Shown: positions 1-9,448, counted from the stretch's first letter. The stretch: DNA of 12,941 nucleotides from Leptolyngbyaceae cyanobacterium SM1_3_5 (GCA_012031475.1 JAAUTJ010000063.1:1-12941); one strand, 5' to 3'. The notes: a model not told the origin generated them from the sequence alone. Made by a program: numbers and translations.

Positions 1-526
1 TTCAAAAGCTCGATCGAAGTTCTAGCACTGGCACAAACTTTCAGAACAAAAGCCGTGCAGAATGACATTTTCTTTAGCAATGCTAAGGTGGTAGTTGATG
101 CAGAAGTGCTGCCACCGCTAACGCACAGCGCAGAACACAACATCTTTCAAAAGATAGGTCGCTTTGATCGAAATAATCGCTATCCTCGACTCAAGGATAT
201 CAAGTTAGACGATCGCTTAAGAGGGGCAAGCTGTCAGTTGAAAGGGTACAACATAGTTCAGGTAAAACATCTGAAATTCTGGAAAACCATTCAGCTGCGA
301 GAAGCCAATCTCTTTTACCATGTGCTGTTCTGCATGAAGTTGATTTGGCTCGATTGTCAATCTCTCAATCACCTCGACTTGCAGCAGCCCCGTGCATCGT
401 CAGCGCATCAGTCTGCTCAGCACTTATGGCTGCTTGAGCTTATGGCTGCTTGGTAGCGCTACTGGAGAGATTCTTTCAGACTTGGGCATTGACGATCGCC
501 AATACATGCAGCCTAATCGTTTTTAG
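1..526 (+). pseudogene. 3' remnant of a GT2 glycosyltransferase, frameshifted
   Basis: The frame is already open at base 1, so the gene starts upstream of the window. Frame 1 gives a typical C-terminal half of a processive-type GT2 enzyme: a FDRNNRYPRLKDIKLDDRL stretch (family pattern roughly FDE..YP...EDIELG.RL), then GYNIVQVKHLKFWKTIQL (pattern LQVKHLK.W), then an L.DLQ segment. Frame 1 then runs into a meaningless tail and stops at 456. Frame 2 carries the expected ending, RQRISLLSTYGCLSLWLLG (a hydrophobic helix) and the tail GIDDRQYMQPNRF, with a stop at 524-526. Dropping one C from the CCCC run near 388-391 joins the two frames. The usual acidic pair of the ED.EL motif reads KD.KL here, so activity is doubtful even if the frame break is an error. 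The next gene begins 32 nt later. The family call rests on motifs only. Confidence 0.6.
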
Positions 527-548
527 TTGAAATGGAACCGATTCAATT

Positions 549-553
549 GAGGG
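549..553 (+). promoter_or_regulatory. Ribosome binding site that sets the start of the FAD gene
   Basis: GAGGG lies 5 nt before ATG 559. The earlier in-frame ATG at 532 has no purine-rich site at a usable distance, so 559 is preferred. Confidence 0.55.
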
Positions 554-558
554 AATTC

Positions 559-2045
559 ATGACACGCTATCCTGTTGCAATCATTGGTGCAGGTCCGGCT
601 GGGCTGACCGCAGGCTACGAACTGATCAAACGCGGAATTCAATCGATCGTTCTGGAAAAATCGAATCTGGTGGGTGGCATCTCTCGCACCGAAATGTATA
701 AAGGATATCGGTTTGATATTGGTGGACACCGCTTTTTCACCAAAGTGCCGCAGGTCGAACAGTTTTGGCATGAAATTCTCGATGAAGAATTCATTCAAGT
801 GCCTCGAATGTCGCGGATTTACTATCAGGGAAAGTTCTACAACTACCCGCTGTCGCTGTTTAATGCGCTGTCTAACCTGGGAATCATCAACAGCTTTTTA
901 ATTTTGATGAGCTACCTCAAAGCCAAGCTCAAAGCCAAGCTCAATTTGACATCCGAACCAGAAACCTTTGAAGAATGGGTGACAGATTGCTTTGGCGATC
1001 GACTCTACCGCATTTTCTTCAAAACCTACACCGAGAAAGTGTGGGGCATTCCCTGCAACAAAATTCGTGCAGATTGGGCAGCCCAACGCATTCAAGGGAT
1101 GTCTTTGAAGCGAGCCGTGATCAACGCTTTGTTTGGCAGCCAAAACGCCAAAAGCTTGATTAAAGAGTTCGACTATCCGATCTTAGGTCCCGGCATGATG
1201 TGGGAGCGGGCGCAAGAACTGATCGAGGAAAAAGGCGGCACGGTGCAACTGAATACTGCGGTGACGCGCATTGAGCGATCGGGCACACGCATCAATAGCA
1301 TGACGATCGAACACAATGGCGAAACGCAGAAAATCGAGGCCGATCAGTTCATCTCGACGATGCCCGTCACCGCCTTGCTGCACCGCCTCGATCCGCTGCC
1401 GCCGCCTGAAGTTTTAGCCGCTGCCAAAGGCTTGAAATATCGCGATTTTCTAATTGTCTCCATCATTGTCGATCGCGATAATTTGTTTCCTGATAACTGG
1501 ATTTACATTCACAGCCCAGAGTTCAAAGTTGGCCGCATTCAAAACTTTAAGAACTGGAGCGCGGCAATGGTTCCAGAAGCCGGAAAAACCTGCTTGGGGA
1601 TGGAATATTTTTGCAGCGAAGGGGACGATTTGTGGGAGCGATCGGACGAGGATTTGATCAAGCTCGCCACGCAAGAAGCGATCGATCTAAAATCGGTGTT
1701 CAACCGGGAGATGTTCAAGACGGTACGGTAATTCGCCAGTACAAAGCCTATCCGGTTTATGACGGCGAATATCGTCAGCACCTTGAAGTGATTCAAGCCT
1801 ATCTGGAAACGTTTGAAAACCTGCAAACGGTAGGCCGAAACGGGATGCATCGCTATAACAACCAAGACCACTCGATGCTGACAGCAATGCTGGCAGTGCA
1901 GAACATTCTGGGTGAAAATCATGATTTGTGGACGGTCAACGTGGAGCGTTCCTATCACGAAGAATTTACCAAAGACCAGTGGACATCTGCCAAGCAAAAG
2001 CTGGCTGAAGAAACGTTGAAGCTGGAAGAATCGACTGCTGCGTAA
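559..2045 (+). CDS. UDP-galactopyranose-mutase-like FAD-dependent oxidoreductase (one frameshift)
   Basis: Flavoprotein of the COG1232 / UDP-galactopyranose mutase-like amine-oxidase fold, about 495 residues when reconstructed. Seen in the sequence: an N-terminal Rossmann dinucleotide-binding motif GAGPAGLTAGYEL (residues 10-22), FDIGGHRFFTK and NYPLSLFNAL soon after, VWGIPCNKIRADWAAQRI mid-protein, and the C-terminal FAD motif GRNGMHRYNNQDHSM. The frame breaks at 1689-1692. Frame 1 reads DLK then a false tail ending in a stop at 1729-1731, while the -1 frame continues as IGVQPGDVQDGTVIRQ to the stop at 2045. One extra A in the run CTAAAATCGG, or a -1 slip of the Lys codon, restores a full-length protein. 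It sits among glycosyltransferases, so a role in making or modifying a nucleotide sugar for the glycan is inferred. The exact substrate cannot be read from the sequence. Confidence 0.85.
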
Positions 2046-2064
2046 TCAAATTTGCTTTTCAATC

Positions 2065-2069
2065 GGAGG
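2065..2069 (+). promoter_or_regulatory. Strong Shine-Dalgarno for the GT2 gene
   Basis: GGAGG ends 10 nt before ATG 2080. It excludes the in-frame TTG at 2071, which would begin only 1 nt after the site. Confidence 0.65.
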
Positions 2070-2079
2070 TTTGAAATCG

Positions 2080-3147
2080 ATGACTGAAGTAACGATCGTG
2101 GTCGTTCCGCGTGAGCGATTCAGCTACACCCGCGAATCGCTGGAAAGCATCTACGAGTACACGACTGTCCCTTTCAAGCTGGTGTATGTGGACGGTAATT
2201 CACCGCCTGAAACACAGCAGTATCTGCACACGCAATCTCAGGAGAAAGGATTTCGTTTAATTCGCACCGATTATTATCTGTACCCCAATCGAGCGAGAAA
2301 CTTGGGCTTGGCAGAAGTTGACACGCCTTTTGTTGCGTTCCTCGACAACGATGTTGTTGTATCTCAAGGTTGGCTAGAAGCACTCGTCCAGTGTGCCAAA
2401 GAAACTGACGCAACGATCGTTGGACCGCTCGTGTGTCATGAACAACCTGTCCATGAAATTGTTCATTGTGCAGGTGGAGAAACTCACATCAATGTTGATG
2501 TCAAAGGTAGACGACGGCTGCGAGAAAAGATGTACAAGCAGGGACATCGTGTTGAAAAAGTGCTGCCCAACATGCAGCGAACTCAAACCGAGTTATGCGA
2601 GTTTCACTGTATGTTTGTGCGGACTGAAATTTTTCGACAGGTCGGAATATTGGATGAAACCATGCTCAATTCTAAGGAACACTTAGATTTTTGCATGAGT
2701 GTGATTCAAGCCAAGGGAACGGTTTATTTTGAGCCTGCTTGCATTGTGACTTATGTTCCCGGCTCCCCGTTGAAATGGTCTGATTTTCACTTCTACATGC
2801 TGCGTTGGAGTGATGCTTGGGAACTCGCCAGCTTAAGCCGGATGCGAGAAAAATGGGATTTAGCAGAAGACGGCTATTTTCAGCACAAATACAAGATTAT
2901 GGGCTGGAGACGGAAGAATTCAATTCTGCGTCCTCTCGCTCGCCAACTGGCATTTGGCTGGAAAGGTAGCCTGCTCGAAAAAGCCTGGGTGTTCGCCTTA
3001 GCGTTAGGGGAGAAACCGCTAAACCACTACCTGACAGCCCGCTACGCTGCAAACGAGCAGCGACGACAAGAGGCAACTCGATCGCTTCCCTCCGTGAATC
3101 TATCCACCACAGCTTTTGTGGATCTATCCACTCCAGCTAAGGACTAG
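2080..3147 (+). CDS. Family 2 glycosyltransferase
   Basis: Intact 355-residue GT-A-fold enzyme that would transfer a sugar from a nucleotide-sugar donor onto a growing glycan at the cytoplasmic face of the membrane. Evidence: a beta-strand opening TEVTIVVVP (the usual first strand reads SIVIP), KLVYVDGNS at 34-41 in the VDDGS position, NRARNLGLAEVDTPFVAFLDND with the metal-binding DND at 89-91, and a family-typical ETELCEFHCMFVRTEIF / GILDE region followed by an acidic KEHLDFCM motif. There is no transmembrane segment. Two near-identical stretches (ATCTATCCAC) give NLSTTAFVDLST near the C terminus. It lies 34 nt after the FAD gene and 4 nt before the GT4 gene, consistent with cotranscription. 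Donor and acceptor are unknown. Confidence 0.85.
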   Translation: MTEVTIVVVPRERFSYTRESLESIYEYTTVPFKLVYVDGNSPPETQQYLHTQSQEKGFRLIRTDYYLYPNRARNLGLAEVDTPFVAFLDNDVVVSQGWLEALVQCAKETDATIVGPLVCHEQPVHEIVHCAGGETHINVDVKGRRRLREKMYKQGHRVEKVLPNMQRTQTELCEFHCMFVRTEIFRQVGILDETMLNSKEHLDFCMSVIQAKGTVYFEPACIVTYVPGSPLKWSDFHFYMLRWSDAWELASLSRMREKWDLAEDGYFQHKYKIMGWRRKNSILRPLARQLAFGWKGSLLEKAWVFALALGEKPLNHYLTARYAANEQRRQEATRSLPSVNLSTTAFVDLSTPAKD

Positions 3148-3151
3148 AGCA

Positions 3152-4372
3152 ATGAGAATATTGTTGCTCAACGACATTGGCACCGCGACGGGCGGCGCGG
3201 AATTGCAAATGCTCTCGCTGCGGAAAGGATTGCGCGATCGCGGCCATGAGGTGCGCCTGTTGACCAGTCAAGTGGTTCCGATCGCTGGCAATGAATTATT
3301 AGCTGACGAGGTTTGTTTTGGCAGCAGTACGCGCCTCCAGGTTTTAACGCAAACGGTGAATCCTTCTGCTTACCTAGCGCTCCGGCGCACCTTACACAAC
3401 TTTCAGCCCGATGTGGTTCACGTCCGCATTTTTATGGGGCAGCTTTCGCCGCTCATTCTACCGCTCCTTCAAGATGTGCCTTGTCTGTACCAAGCCGCGA
3501 TGTATCGAGCGATCTGCCCCAAAGGAACCAAAACGCTGCCAACTGGAGATCCCTGTCATTCTGTTGCAGGGCGAGCTTGCCTTCATCATCGCTGTCTCAC
3601 GCCGCAGTCTTGGGCGATGTTGATGGTGCAGCGGCAGCTTTGGCTGCGCTGGCGGCAGGTGTTCGATCGCGTTGTTGCCCTCAGTCACGGCATGAAAGCG
3701 AAGCTCGAAGCAGAAGGTATTTCCCCTGTTGAAGTGATTTACAACGGCGTTCGCGAACGTTCGATGCGGCCTGCCCTACAAAACCCGCCGACCGTCGTTT
3801 TTGCCGGACGGCTCGTGCCCGAAAAAGGCGTTGATCTGCTGCTGCGGGCGTTCGCGCAAGTGCTGCTGCAAGTTCCCCAAGCGCGGTTGCTGATTGCCGG
3901 ACAGGGCAGCGAGGCAAACTTTCTGCAAACCTTGGCGGCAGAGTTGGGCGTGAGCGATCGCGTCACCTGGCTCGGCCATCTGCCGCTTGCCGAAATGGAG
4001 CGCCAGTTTGAATCGGCCTGGGTGCAGGTCGTGCCCTCAAAGTGGGAAGAGCCGTTTGGCAATGTTTCGACTGAGGCGATGATGCGCGGTACGGCTGTAA
4101 TCGCCAGCGCGGTTGGCGGCCAGCCCGAAATCGTGCAGGATGGCGTCACCGGATTTTTGGTTCCGCCTGCCGATGTGGACGCGATCGCCACCCCGCTGTT
4201 AAAACTGTTGCGCGATCGCGCACTAGCCGAACAGATGGGACAGTGCGGACGGCAGCGTGCCCTGACGCACTTTAGCGAATCGCAGCGAACCGATCGCTTC
4301 ATTGACCTCTACCAGCAAATTCAAGCCAACTATCCCACCCGCATTTCCCATTCTTCTGAGGCACTAGCGTAG
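3152..4372 (+). CDS. Family 4 glycosyltransferase (GT-B fold)
   Basis: Intact 406-residue retaining GT4 enzyme. The N-terminal domain opens with MRILLLNDIG and the donor-loop-like TGGAE (residues 13-17). The C-terminal domain shows VVFAGRLVPEKGVDLLLRAF (about 215-234), LLIAGQG (247-252) and the GT4 E-x7-E motif in EEPFGNVSTEAM (E300 and E308), followed by GGQPEIVQDGVTGFLVPP. A Cys-rich insert between the domains (C122, C135, C143, C148, with HH in between) resembles a structural zinc knuckle seen in some glycan GT4 enzymes; metal binding is inferred. ATG 3152 is chosen because an AAGGA-type site lies about 7 nt before it. An earlier in-frame ATG at 3116 would overlap the upstream gene. The 4-nt gaps on both sides suggest tight translational coupling. 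Confidence 0.88.
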   Translation: MRILLLNDIGTATGGAELQMLSLRKGLRDRGHEVRLLTSQVVPIAGNELLADEVCFGSSTRLQVLTQTVNPSAYLALRRTLHNFQPDVVHVRIFMGQLSPLILPLLQDVPCLYQAAMYRAICPKGTKTLPTGDPCHSVAGRACLHHRCLTPQSWAMLMVQRQLWLRWRQVFDRVVALSHGMKAKLEAEGISPVEVIYNGVRERSMRPALQNPPTVVFAGRLVPEKGVDLLLRAFAQVLLQVPQARLLIAGQGSEANFLQTLAAELGVSDRVTWLGHLPLAEMERQFESAWVQVVPSKWEEPFGNVSTEAMMRGTAVIASAVGGQPEIVQDGVTGFLVPPADVDAIATPLLKLLRDRALAEQMGQCGRQRALTHFSESQRTDRFIDLYQQIQANYPTRISHSSEALA

Positions 4373-4376
4373 GTCA

Positions 4377-5844
4377 ATGAGCATCCGAGAGCAAGCGATC
4401 AAAGGCGTTTTTGGTCTGCCCTGCAAAACTGGGGCAGTCAGGCGGGATCGCTGCTCGTCTTTTTTCTGCTGGCGCGACTGCTGACCCCGGAAGCGTTCGG
4501 GCTGGTAGCAATGGCGAATATTTTTCTCGCCCTCCTGCAAATTTTCTTGCAGCAAGGCTTCGCCCAAAGCTTAATCCAGCGGCAGGAATTAGAAGATGAC
4601 CACATTGATACCGCTTTTTGGACAAGCCTAGCGATCGGTTTCACCCTATTTTTGATTGGCTTCACAGGTGCAACGGGATTCGCAGCGGGATTCAATCAGC
4701 CCCGACTAATTCCAATTTTGCAAGCGCTTTCTTCACTATTTTTAATCACCGCCTGCGGCAACGTGCAGCAAGCCTTGCTCGAACGCGCGTTTAACTTTAA
4801 GGCGACTGCGACTCGCGTTCTGGCAGGCACGATCGCTGGAGGAACGGTTGGCATTGCAATGGCGCTGTCCGGTTTTGGCGTTTGGAGTTTGGTCGTTCAG
4901 CAAATTGTGCAAGAGCTAGTTGGCGTGATTTTCCTATGGCGATCGAGCGCGTGGCGACCGCAATTTCGATTTTCGATCGCCCGCTTTCAAGAACTGCTTC
5001 AATTTGGCTTTCCGATCATTGGGTTCAATTTTTTGAACTTTTTAAATAGCCGCGCCGATGATTTGCTAATCGGCTATTTCTTAGGCGCGATCGCACTGGG
5101 CTACTATTCGATCGCCTACCGAATTTCTAACGGTCATGCAGCAATTTACTGGTGCAAACCACTCAGCAAATTGCGCTGCCGACTTTCTCTCGTCTACAAG
5201 ACAATTTAGAGCAGTTTCGTCAAGCATTCTATACCGCTACAAAGCTGACCAGTCTGATTGCCTTTCCCACTTTTGTAGGCGTGGCCGTCCTCGCGCCTGA
5301 ACTGATTGTGCTGATTTTTGGCGAACAGTGGCGGCCTTCAATTCCTGTTTTGCAAGTGCTAATGCTGGCAGGGATGTTTCAGTCAATTAGCTTCTTCAAA
5401 AGTTCAGTGTTTATCGCAATGGGGAAGCCAAGCTGGAGCCTGTGGCTATCCTTGCTGTCTGTGGTGCTGAATTTGATGGGCTTTGCGATCGCCGTCCGCT
5501 TTGGAATTGTTGCCGTTGCGGTCGCGTTTGTGATTCGCGGCTATCTCGTTTTTCCGATCGGGCAGTGGGCGGTCAGCCGTCTGATTCATGTTCCAGTTCT
5601 CACCTATCTCAAACAATTTTTGATTCCGTTAGCCAGTACAATTTTGATGTCGATCGCCATTCTATTGATGCGTCAGCTTCTAGTTTCGGCGGTCAACGTT
5701 CCGCTGTTCATCGTGGTTGTGAGTTCCTGCTTCGGGGCTGCTGTCTATCTAGGACTGATTCGGTTGTGGTCGCCCAGCTTATTTGCCAGTTTCCTCAATC
5801 TCCTACAATCGTTTCTCGGTCGATCGAGAACCAAAATCTCCTAA
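4377..5844 (+). CDS. Wzx-type polysaccharide flippase (three frameshifts)
   Basis: Oligosaccharide-lipid flippase of the MOP/polysaccharide-synthesis family, about 488 residues when reconstructed, the usual length. It would move the undecaprenyl-linked repeat unit across the inner membrane. The protein is hydrophobic throughout with repeated transmembrane segments. Typical motifs are TPEAFGLVAMANIFLALLQIF, FLQQGFAQSLIQR, RADDLLIGYFLGAIALGYYSIAYRI, TQQIALPTFSRLQDN and FPTFVGVAVLAPELI. Three frame breaks interrupt it. At 4407-4412 one T is missing from GTTTTTGG (MSIREQAIKGVF then WSALQNWGSQ). At 5132-5133 one G is extra. At 5145-5147 one T is extra, so that the segment reads NVMQQLLVQTTQQ. The two insertions are only about 13 nt apart. 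ATG 4377 lies 4 nt after the GT4 stop. Whether the protein is made depends on whether these are real mutations. Confidence 0.85.
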
Positions 5845-5873
5845 ACTTCTTTTTTCGCTAGGACGGTGATACT

Positions 5874-6775
5874 ATGTCGCTCCTTCAATTCTCGATCGTC
5901 ATTCCTACCTACAACCGCCCCGATCGCCTTCAGAACTGTCTTGAAGCGATCGCCAAAGTGGATTATCTTCGTGACAAGTTTGAAATTATTGTCGTGGATG
6001 ATGGCAGCGAAGTGTCGATCGCGCCGATCGTAGAGCCGTTTCAGTCTCAACTCAATCTCACCCTGTTACGACAGGCCAACGCCGGACCTGCCAGCGCTCG
6101 CAATACGGGAGCCGCGATCGCCAAAGGACAATTTATTGTTTTCACTGACGATGATTGTCTTCCGATTGCAGATTGGCTCAGTGCGCTTGATACTCAGTTT
6201 CAACAAACACCCAATGCACTGATTGGGGGGCAAACGCTGAACGCACTGCCGGATAATTTGTACTCAACCGCTAGTCAGCTTTTGATTGACTATCTCTACG
6301 ACTACTACAACAACGGTGAAGCCACCGCGAACTTTTTTGCGTCCAATAATTTCTCGGTTCCCGCTGCGATCTTTCAGTCGCTCAACGGATTTGACACCAC
6401 ATTTCCGCTGGCCGCAGGGGAAGATCGAGAATTTTGCGATCGCTGGCTTTATCAAGGCCATCAGATGGTTTATGCGCCCCAGGTGAAGGTTTGTCATGCT
6501 CATCGCTTAACCTTGAAATCATTTTGGCGGCAGCATTTCAACTATGGGCGCGGCGCGTTTTGTTTTCATCAGCACGTGCCCAGCGCAGCCAGAGAGAAAT
6601 CAAAGTTGAACCGCTTACTTTCTATTTCAATCTGCTCACTTATCCGTTCATTAAAAGATCGGCGGATGCGGCAGTCTTTCTAAGTGCATTGCTGCTGATT
6701 TCTCAGGTGGCAAATGTTGCAGGTTTCTTTTATGAACGGCAGTATTTCTCTCAAAAAGTACCCAATCCTGCTTGA
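5874..6775 (+). CDS. Family 2 glycosyltransferase (one frameshift)
   Basis: GT-A-fold glycosyltransferase, about 300 residues when reconstructed. Clear motifs: FSIVIPTYNRPDRLQ (6-20), EIIVVDDGS (37-45), NAGPASARNTGA (69-80), IVFTDDDC with the metal-binding DDD (92-94), GGQTLNALPDN, and AGEDREFCDRW with the catalytic-type ED at 183-184. Frame 3 runs past the active site and then ends in a false tail at 6683. After HQ at 6567-6572 the family-like continuation ARAQRSQREIKVEPLTFYF is in frame 2 and runs to the stop at 6775, with a hydrophobic segment (AAVFLSALLLISQVANVAGFF) near the end. One missing G at 6572/6573 explains the break. All catalytic motifs lie before it, so even the short form keeps the core domain. 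It is the last gene of the glycan cluster, 29 nt after the flippase. Confidence 0.82.
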
Positions 6776-6816
6776 AGATTGATCGAACCTGTGGAGTTTG
6801 GAGATCAAGCTTTTGT
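6770..6816 (+). terminator. Weak possible intrinsic terminator after the glycan cluster
   Basis: GCTTGA (6770-6775, overlapping the stop codon) can pair with TCAAGC (6805-6810), with an inner TTGATC/GATCAA possibility, followed by TTTTGTGT. The stem is short and the loop long, so this is tentative. It falls where the co-directional cluster ends. Confidence 0.25.
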
Positions 6817-6981
6817 GTCAACCGATACTTTCGATCGCCTACCCAATTCGACCAAAGCATAATTCGGAGAATTTACTGAACTCGCAATTTGCCGAATCAG
6901 TTAATCATAAGTAGACCCAATGTACTCGCTGTGCAGTGCGATCGCCCTCATCAAGCATGTGCAGCTTTTACCGTAGAAAAG

Positions 6982-8027
6982 ATGAACGACTTTCTGGAGG
7001 AACAAGGCACGTTTGTTCCAGCCGCCGATCGCGTTTGGGGCGACAATGCCCTCGATCCCCGCAAGCAAGAAGCCGATCGCCTGCTCGAAAAAGCGATCGA
7101 GCAGCACCAGATCCGCCGCTGTCAGGCTGCACTAAAAACGCTGCGGCAAGCGATCGATCTGTATCAAACTCTGACAGATTTGCAGGGAGAAGGCCGTGCC
7201 CTCAGCAGTCTGGGTTTGGCGCACTACGCGCTGGGCAACTATGCCGAAGCGATCGCCTATTCGCAGCAAAGTTTGGCAATTTCGCACCTGACGCTCGATC
7301 GCCGCACCCAGCGGCAGGCGTTGGGCAATTTGGGCAACGCCTATCGTCATCTGGAAGACTATGCGCGGGCGATCGAATACAAGCTGCAAAGCCTCAAGGT
7401 GGCTCGCGAAATTGCCGATATTCGCGGAGAACTCGCTGCCCTAAACAACTTGGGCATGGTGTATCGCGCCGCAGGCAACGAAGCACAGGCGATCGCCTAC
7501 TACCAGCAGTGCCTCGATCTCGCTCGTCGGCATCAAGATATCCAGGTTGAGCGGCAGGTACTCCGCAATTTGGGCAATCTGCATCACGGACTGGCAAACT
7601 ACGGTCAAACGATCGCCTGCTACGAGCAACTGTTACGACTGGTACGCCAGCAGCACGATCGCCCTGCCGAAGCTTTGATCTTGAAAAATTTAGCCAGTGC
7701 TGCTCACGCAATGGGCAACTACGCGCAGGCGATCGCCTATCAGAAGCGCGGCTAGAGGTCGCTCGCAGCTTGAAGGACGATCGATCGCAAGAGCAAATCC
7801 TCGAAAGCCTCGCCGTCATTCACGAAGTCATGGGCGCATTTGAGCGATCGATCGAGTATTACGAACAGCGGCTGATGGTGGTGCGGCAGTTGGCCGATCC
7901 CAAGCTGGAGCAGCAATCGATCGACAGTTTGAAAAATGCCTACTGTGCGATCGGTGAATTTGCCAAAGCCAATCAAATTGATTCGACTGAAACAGCCAAT
8001 TCGATCGAAACAGCCAACTTCAATTAA
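6982..8027 (+). CDS. Tetratricopeptide-repeat protein (one frameshift)
   Basis: About 348 residues when reconstructed. The body is an array of TPR units repeating every 40 residues: ALSSLGLAHYALGNYAEAIAY (73-93), ALGNLGNAYRHLEDYARAIEY, ALNNLGMVYRAAGNEAQAIAYY, VLRNLGNLHHGLANYGQTIACY and LKNLASAAHAMGNYAQAIAYQ, then one more weaker unit with GAFERSIEYYEQRL. Such solenoids bind other proteins; no enzymatic domain or signal peptide is visible. Frame 1 stops at 7755. One missing base near 7743-7745 restores EARLEVARSLKDDRSQEQ in frame 3, which continues to the stop at 8027. ATG 6982 (MNDFLEEQGTF) is preferred to the TTG at 6889 because the upstream residues look non-coding, though no clear Shine-Dalgarno is present. 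It converges on the Rieske gene with a 40-nt gap. Confidence 0.75.
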
Positions 8028-8067
8028 CGTGGGTGCGATGACCGGATGGGCGGCGTGGCGATCGCAA

Positions 8068-9448
8068 TTACCCCCGCTGCTTCTCCGGCAAATTGCGCGG
8101 CGGCACTGCCCGACCTTCATAAAATCGCCGCTCCAGATTGCCCAATCCCCACCAAGCCGCGCCAGCCAGTAGCGACAACAGCAGGAAGGGGAAAGGACGC
8201 GCCACTAGCGGAAGAACTGCCCAAGAAATTGCGCCTGCGATCGCCAAGCCCAGCCGTGCCCGCTTCAGGTTTGCCAGTGCCCGACGGCAGCTTGTGCAGT
8301 GGACGGTGTGCGAATGGTAGCGATCGAGCAGCACTTCGTTCGGCAGTGGCGCGGCAGCGCTTCACCGGAAACGGATCGGCGGCAAATTGGTTCACCCACT
8401 GGCGTAGCTGCGAGACGAACGCATCGGCTTTGGTCGGCAGATAAAAGGCTTGGTTGAAGCGATCGCTGCCGCCTTTGGCCTCCAGATAGCGCTCTTGGTA
8501 GTGCAGAAAAATCTGGTCGTCTTCCAAAATGCTGTTTTGGCCGATGTGCGAATACCATCGCGGCGTCAGCTTAATGAAAAAGGCAGGCAGTTTGGACGAG
8601 AACTGAAACGGAAAGCGGGCAAACACGCGACACTCGCCTTTGCGAATCGGCGTCGCGTAAACGACCGTCATCGTCCGGCCAAACTGCTTCGAGGTCAGGT
8701 CGTGCCACATTAGCCCCGGTGCAATAAAGCGCGTATGCTGCTGGCCTAATGTGCCTTTACGCGGTCCCTCTGCCCAGAGTCCCGTGAAGCCCTGCTTGTC
8801 TGCCGCTAGCACTTCCAGTTCGACCGGAGCAGCATTGGCGCGATTGCCGACCGATCGATGGTGCGTGAACGGCACATGGCTGGCATCCAGCACGTTCTCC
8901 AACAGCGTCAGCGCGTCATACGGCAAATCGCGAAAGGTGTTGAGACACACCCAGTCGTTTGGCGATTCCTCCAGGGGTTCGACGATCGGAACCGCCACGT
9001 TCGCCGCATTCTCCGCTTCACCCGGATAGACAAACAGCAAACCCTGCCGCACCGTCGTCGGCAACGACTGCACACAGGCGCGTTTAGATTCCTGCGGCTT
9101 CGTGTCGTCGGGAGCTTGGGGAATGCGATCGCAGACGCCATCGCCGCGAAACGCCCAGCCGTGATACGGGCATTCCAGCAGGCCCTCAGCGGTAATGCGA
9201 CCTTCGGACAGCGGCGCGAGGCGATGCGGACACTGATCGGCCACTGCGCTCCACCAGTTGGACTGGGCATCCCACCACAGCACCAAATCTTGACCGAGCA
9301 AGGTGAACTTGTTGGGCTTGGTTTTGTCCAAATCTTCGACGTAGAAAACGGGATACCACGCTTCTTGGCAGGCAAAGCGATCGGGGTCGCTGCCTCCGGC
9401 AGGCAGTTCGTTTGAGGTTTGGACTGAGGCAGGCGCGTCGATCAGCAT
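8068..9448 (-). CDS. Rieske [2Fe-2S] oxygenase, pheophorbide-a-oxygenase (PaO/Lls1/TIC55)-like
   Basis: About 460 residues when reconstructed. The N-terminal Rieske domain holds both ligand pairs, CPHR (C73, H75) and CPYHGW (C93, H96). The catalytic domain holds the mononuclear-iron motif D-x2-H-x4-H in NVLDASHVPFTHH (D188, H191, H196). The C-terminal part has a CTSC (CxxC) motif followed by two hydrophobic helices (AIAGAISWAVLPLVA and FPFLLLSLLAGAAWWGL), as known for the membrane-bound PaO/TIC55/PTC52 group that acts on chlorophyll-type pigments or at the envelope. The C-terminal part is split by two nearby breaks: a missing G at 8365-8368 (DPFPVKR should read DPFPGEALP) and one missing base around 8348-8353, after which VLLDRYHSHTVHCTSCRRAL continues to the stop at 8068. 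ATG 9448 (MLIDAPASV) is preferred; sequence further upstream is low-complexity. Pigment demetallation, ring opening or electron-transfer partners are not resolvable here. Confidence 0.85.

Noticed and set aside
1683..1700. Confident programmed frameshift in the FAD gene
   Set aside because: Similar breaks occur in many neighbouring genes, so a shared artefact or decay is more likely than a dedicated recoding site.
1539..1997. Minus-strand open frame opposite the FAD gene
   Set aside because: No recognisable motif, and the plus strand carries a conserved flavoprotein through the same stretch.
2071..2079. TTG 2071 as start of the GT2 gene
   Set aside because: It lies only 1 nt after the GGAGG site; ATG 2080 has proper spacing.
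3739..4302. Long minus-strand open frame opposite the GT4 gene
   Set aside because: It is antisense to a gene with clear catalytic motifs, its translation is Ser/Arg/Pro-rich with no domain, and it arises from GC-rich codon use.
8046..9415. Several plus-strand open frames between 8046 and 9415
   Set aside because: All are shadows of the minus-strand Rieske gene, whose ligand motifs are unambiguous.
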